Assembly: GCA_907164885.2 (NCBI GenBank)
Contig: OU015492.1
Coordinates: 199,922,620 to 199,986,619 of the forward strand
Direction of reading: 5' to 3'
DNA from: Dolomedes plantarius
Taxonomy: Eukaryota; Arthropoda; Arachnida; Araneae; Dolomedidae
DNA length: 64,000 nt
Positions 62,120 to 64,000 of the stretch are shown in pieces (the stretch's first letter is position 1; each line of letters opens with the position of its first letter). The notes beneath the pieces are model-generated. The model was not told the DNA's origin. It did no database searches and saw only the letters and a list, made by a program, of their open reading frames with translations. The position numbers were made by a program, and so were the translations under genes.

Positions 62120-62515
62120 GAACGATGCTTGAATAGCTAAGGAGCTGGCATTTGGTACTGGAGTTTGCGGATTCTAATCTACTTGCTGCTCTGGATGTTT
62201 GTAGAAGTTCGGAATCGATTGTAAGTGTCAGTCTGATTAGACATCGTTGTGACGTCATACCTTTACGGGGGTGCGTTCTCACACCCCACGGACCAGCTGC
62301 ATATTTTTGGGGAATACCATTTTCTTTTTTCCCACCGTTTTTGAACGCGTGCAGAGTTTTGGCCTAAACGTTAATCCCAGACATAGCTGTTTCTCTTACA
62401 CGTTGTCGGGGTAATTGTTTGGAAAAACAGAAATCGTCTCCCACCACCGTCGTAAAGCTGTCTTTCCTAACAATAGCTCTATGCGACTTTGTCACTGGAA
62501 TGTAATAAAGTTTAG
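62120..62515 (+). repeat. tRNA-related SINE-like segment
   Basis: TAGCTAAGGAG at 62134-62144 fits the A-box consensus TRGYNNARNNG exactly. GCGGATTCTAATCTAC at 62167-62182 is a weak B box at the right distance. The following GC-richer body includes GACGTCATACCTTTACGG and GTGCGTTCTCACACCCCACG. It ends near GGAATGTAATAAAG. No full tRNA cloverleaf is visible. Ends are approximate. Confidence 0.4.
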
Positions 62516-64000
62516 GCGTTAAAAAGAGCTGTCAGCCGATAATCTGCCGGCCCTCCCAGTTGTGGGAAAAATATTTCTAAGAAGACGGCCACCCCCAGTT
62601 TCAAGCCGAGAGAGTTGGAGAATTTGAGAGGGATTGGCATGTAACATCCAGCCCGAACAGACGTGTTTTTTAGGAGCTCTTGTTTGAGACCATGGATCCC
62701 AGAGCACGTATTGTGAATCTGCACTTAAATTAATTGAATATGTTGAAAGTGTATAATGCTTAATTTTTTTTTGTAAATAAATTTACCTGTTAAGTTTTTG
62801 TTTTAAAATTGGCCTTTTCATTATAATTAGAACTCTGTTTTTCTTAGTCATGGATTCAACAATAGTAGATATTAATAATGCCTCAGAGATAAGCCTTTAA
62901 AAAATCTACCGTGATGTCACATCGCACAGCAAAGGATGACCATAGAAATTCAACCACCTCAGTTGATTAATAACTTACTATACTGTCTTGGTTAATCTGA
63001 TTTATAAAATGGCTGAAAGAACACTATGATCTCGTATACCGTGATCTCCTGGCCATGAAAACATTGTTTCCTCTTTGAAACTCCTTCTTTCTATATTCAA
63101 CAAGCTCATTTCCAAATGAACCGGTCATTTTGGAAAGGAGTCATCTCCATCTTTTAAAATGTTTCATGAGAAGCAAATAACTATAACTCGCCTTCATGCT
63201 TTATTAGTTAGACTAAATTTAGTATTTATTATGTTTATATATATTATGTTATTATGTTTGCATCAATCCTGATGCAAAAATATAATTTGTTAATATTTAT
63301 TTACCTGAGGTCTCATAAAATATTTGCTAAATTGTAGTATAACAGTTGATAAGTTATTGAAAAGGTAGGCAATACTTTTTTCACTTGAGTTTAACACAAA
63401 TTTTTAGTTATGGATATTATACGAAAATGAAATAAACGTGAAATGAACAGAAAAATTCAACAAGAAAATAGAAGTTAAGAAAAATAGTTTCCCGTTCCAC
63501 TCCTCTTGTATGCATATGATTTTTGATCAAAATTGTTATTTTGCAGTCGTGAATTTTCATTAAAATGTTACAACAGAAGCATGAGCATGAAAAATTTTTT
63601 TTTTCGAAACAATGCAAAATTTTAGTATCTGTGTATCAGAGTTCCAACTAAAGCTACATTTTGAATCAAATCCAAATCACGAGATTAATTTTCGTTTCAT
63701 TTCCTGGCCCTTGAAGTAATAACCTTAAAGTCATTTTAGAAGTAAAGCAGCATATCTGTTTTGCTTTCAAATGAAAACTCAATTTTATTTCCACGATAAA
63801 TAAAGTTCCCCATAAATACAATTACATTTATTACTTAAAAAAAGCATAATTAAATGCAATTAAATAAAAAATCCGTATTTTTAGTTCAGCGAGTGTGATT
63901 TCGCCCATTCTTGTTTTCCCAGATGAATTGAGAACCAATTTTCAATTTGATACTCATCGTTGCAACATGTTAATGGGTAACTCAATTTTTAGCAGATATT
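62516..64000. other. Non-coding DNA
   Basis: No supported gene. The first 200 bp (62516-62720) are GC-richer, with GCCGGCCCTCCCAGTTGTGG, and could belong to a retroposon next to the SINE-like segment. The remainder is AT-rich without features. Confidence 0.4.

Overview
The window looks like a gene-poor, strongly AT-rich piece of an arthropod nuclear genome. The mixture of mariner, pogo/Tigger and Helitron elements, tRNA-derived SINEs, RNase-H-bearing LINE fragments and very many (AT)n arrays fits an arachnid, most likely a spider; that lineage call is inference. I found no intact host protein gene, no functional tRNA or rRNA gene and no CRISPR array. Nearly everything recognisable is a transposable-element relic, a repeat derived from one, or simple sequence.

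Left part (1-16 kb): a tRNA-derived SINE split by a TTAA-flanked piggyBac-like MITE; three copies of one non-autonomous Helitron family; a 241-bp tandem duplication; two copies of a dispersed family starting TTAACGTAGG; two fold-back Tc1/mariner elements whose halves are inverted copies of a transposase 3' end; a 620-bp (AT/GT)n array; a partly tandem, partly dispersed duplication block; and a minus-strand SINE.

Middle part (17-42 kb): a LINE 3' end with RNase H and a Cys/His tail next to a possible Helitron terminus; a three-unit tandem array that runs into a LINE gag zinc knuckle; a Tigger relic carrying another copy of that array sequence; two related LTR-like segments; a nearly perfect palindromic MITE; a pogo-like element with many subterminal transposase-site-like repeats; two more long fold-back elements; and a decayed Tc1/mariner-class transposase.

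Right part (42-64 kb): the most notable object is a 4.1-kb element at 42002-46145. It has inverted terminal repeats of about 590 bp and TA at both outer edges. Between them lies a decayed long protein that starts with zinc-finger-like motifs, has a conserved core I know only from uncharacterised multicopy proteins of arthropods and cnidarians, and ends in a tesmin-like CXC cysteine cluster. It looks like a DNA transposon of a little-described class. Further right are a TTAA MITE, a short palindromic MITE, a mariner that has lost its middle and a catalytic aspartate, and a third tRNA-like SINE.

The elements are related in space: TA-targeting mariners sit at or inside (TA)n arrays, and (AT)n arrays lie at Helitron and other repeat ends. 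The window reads as a graveyard in which elements nest in and expand each other. Boundaries come from repeat ends read by eye. Family names rest on recognised protein motifs and terminal sequences, not on a database search.
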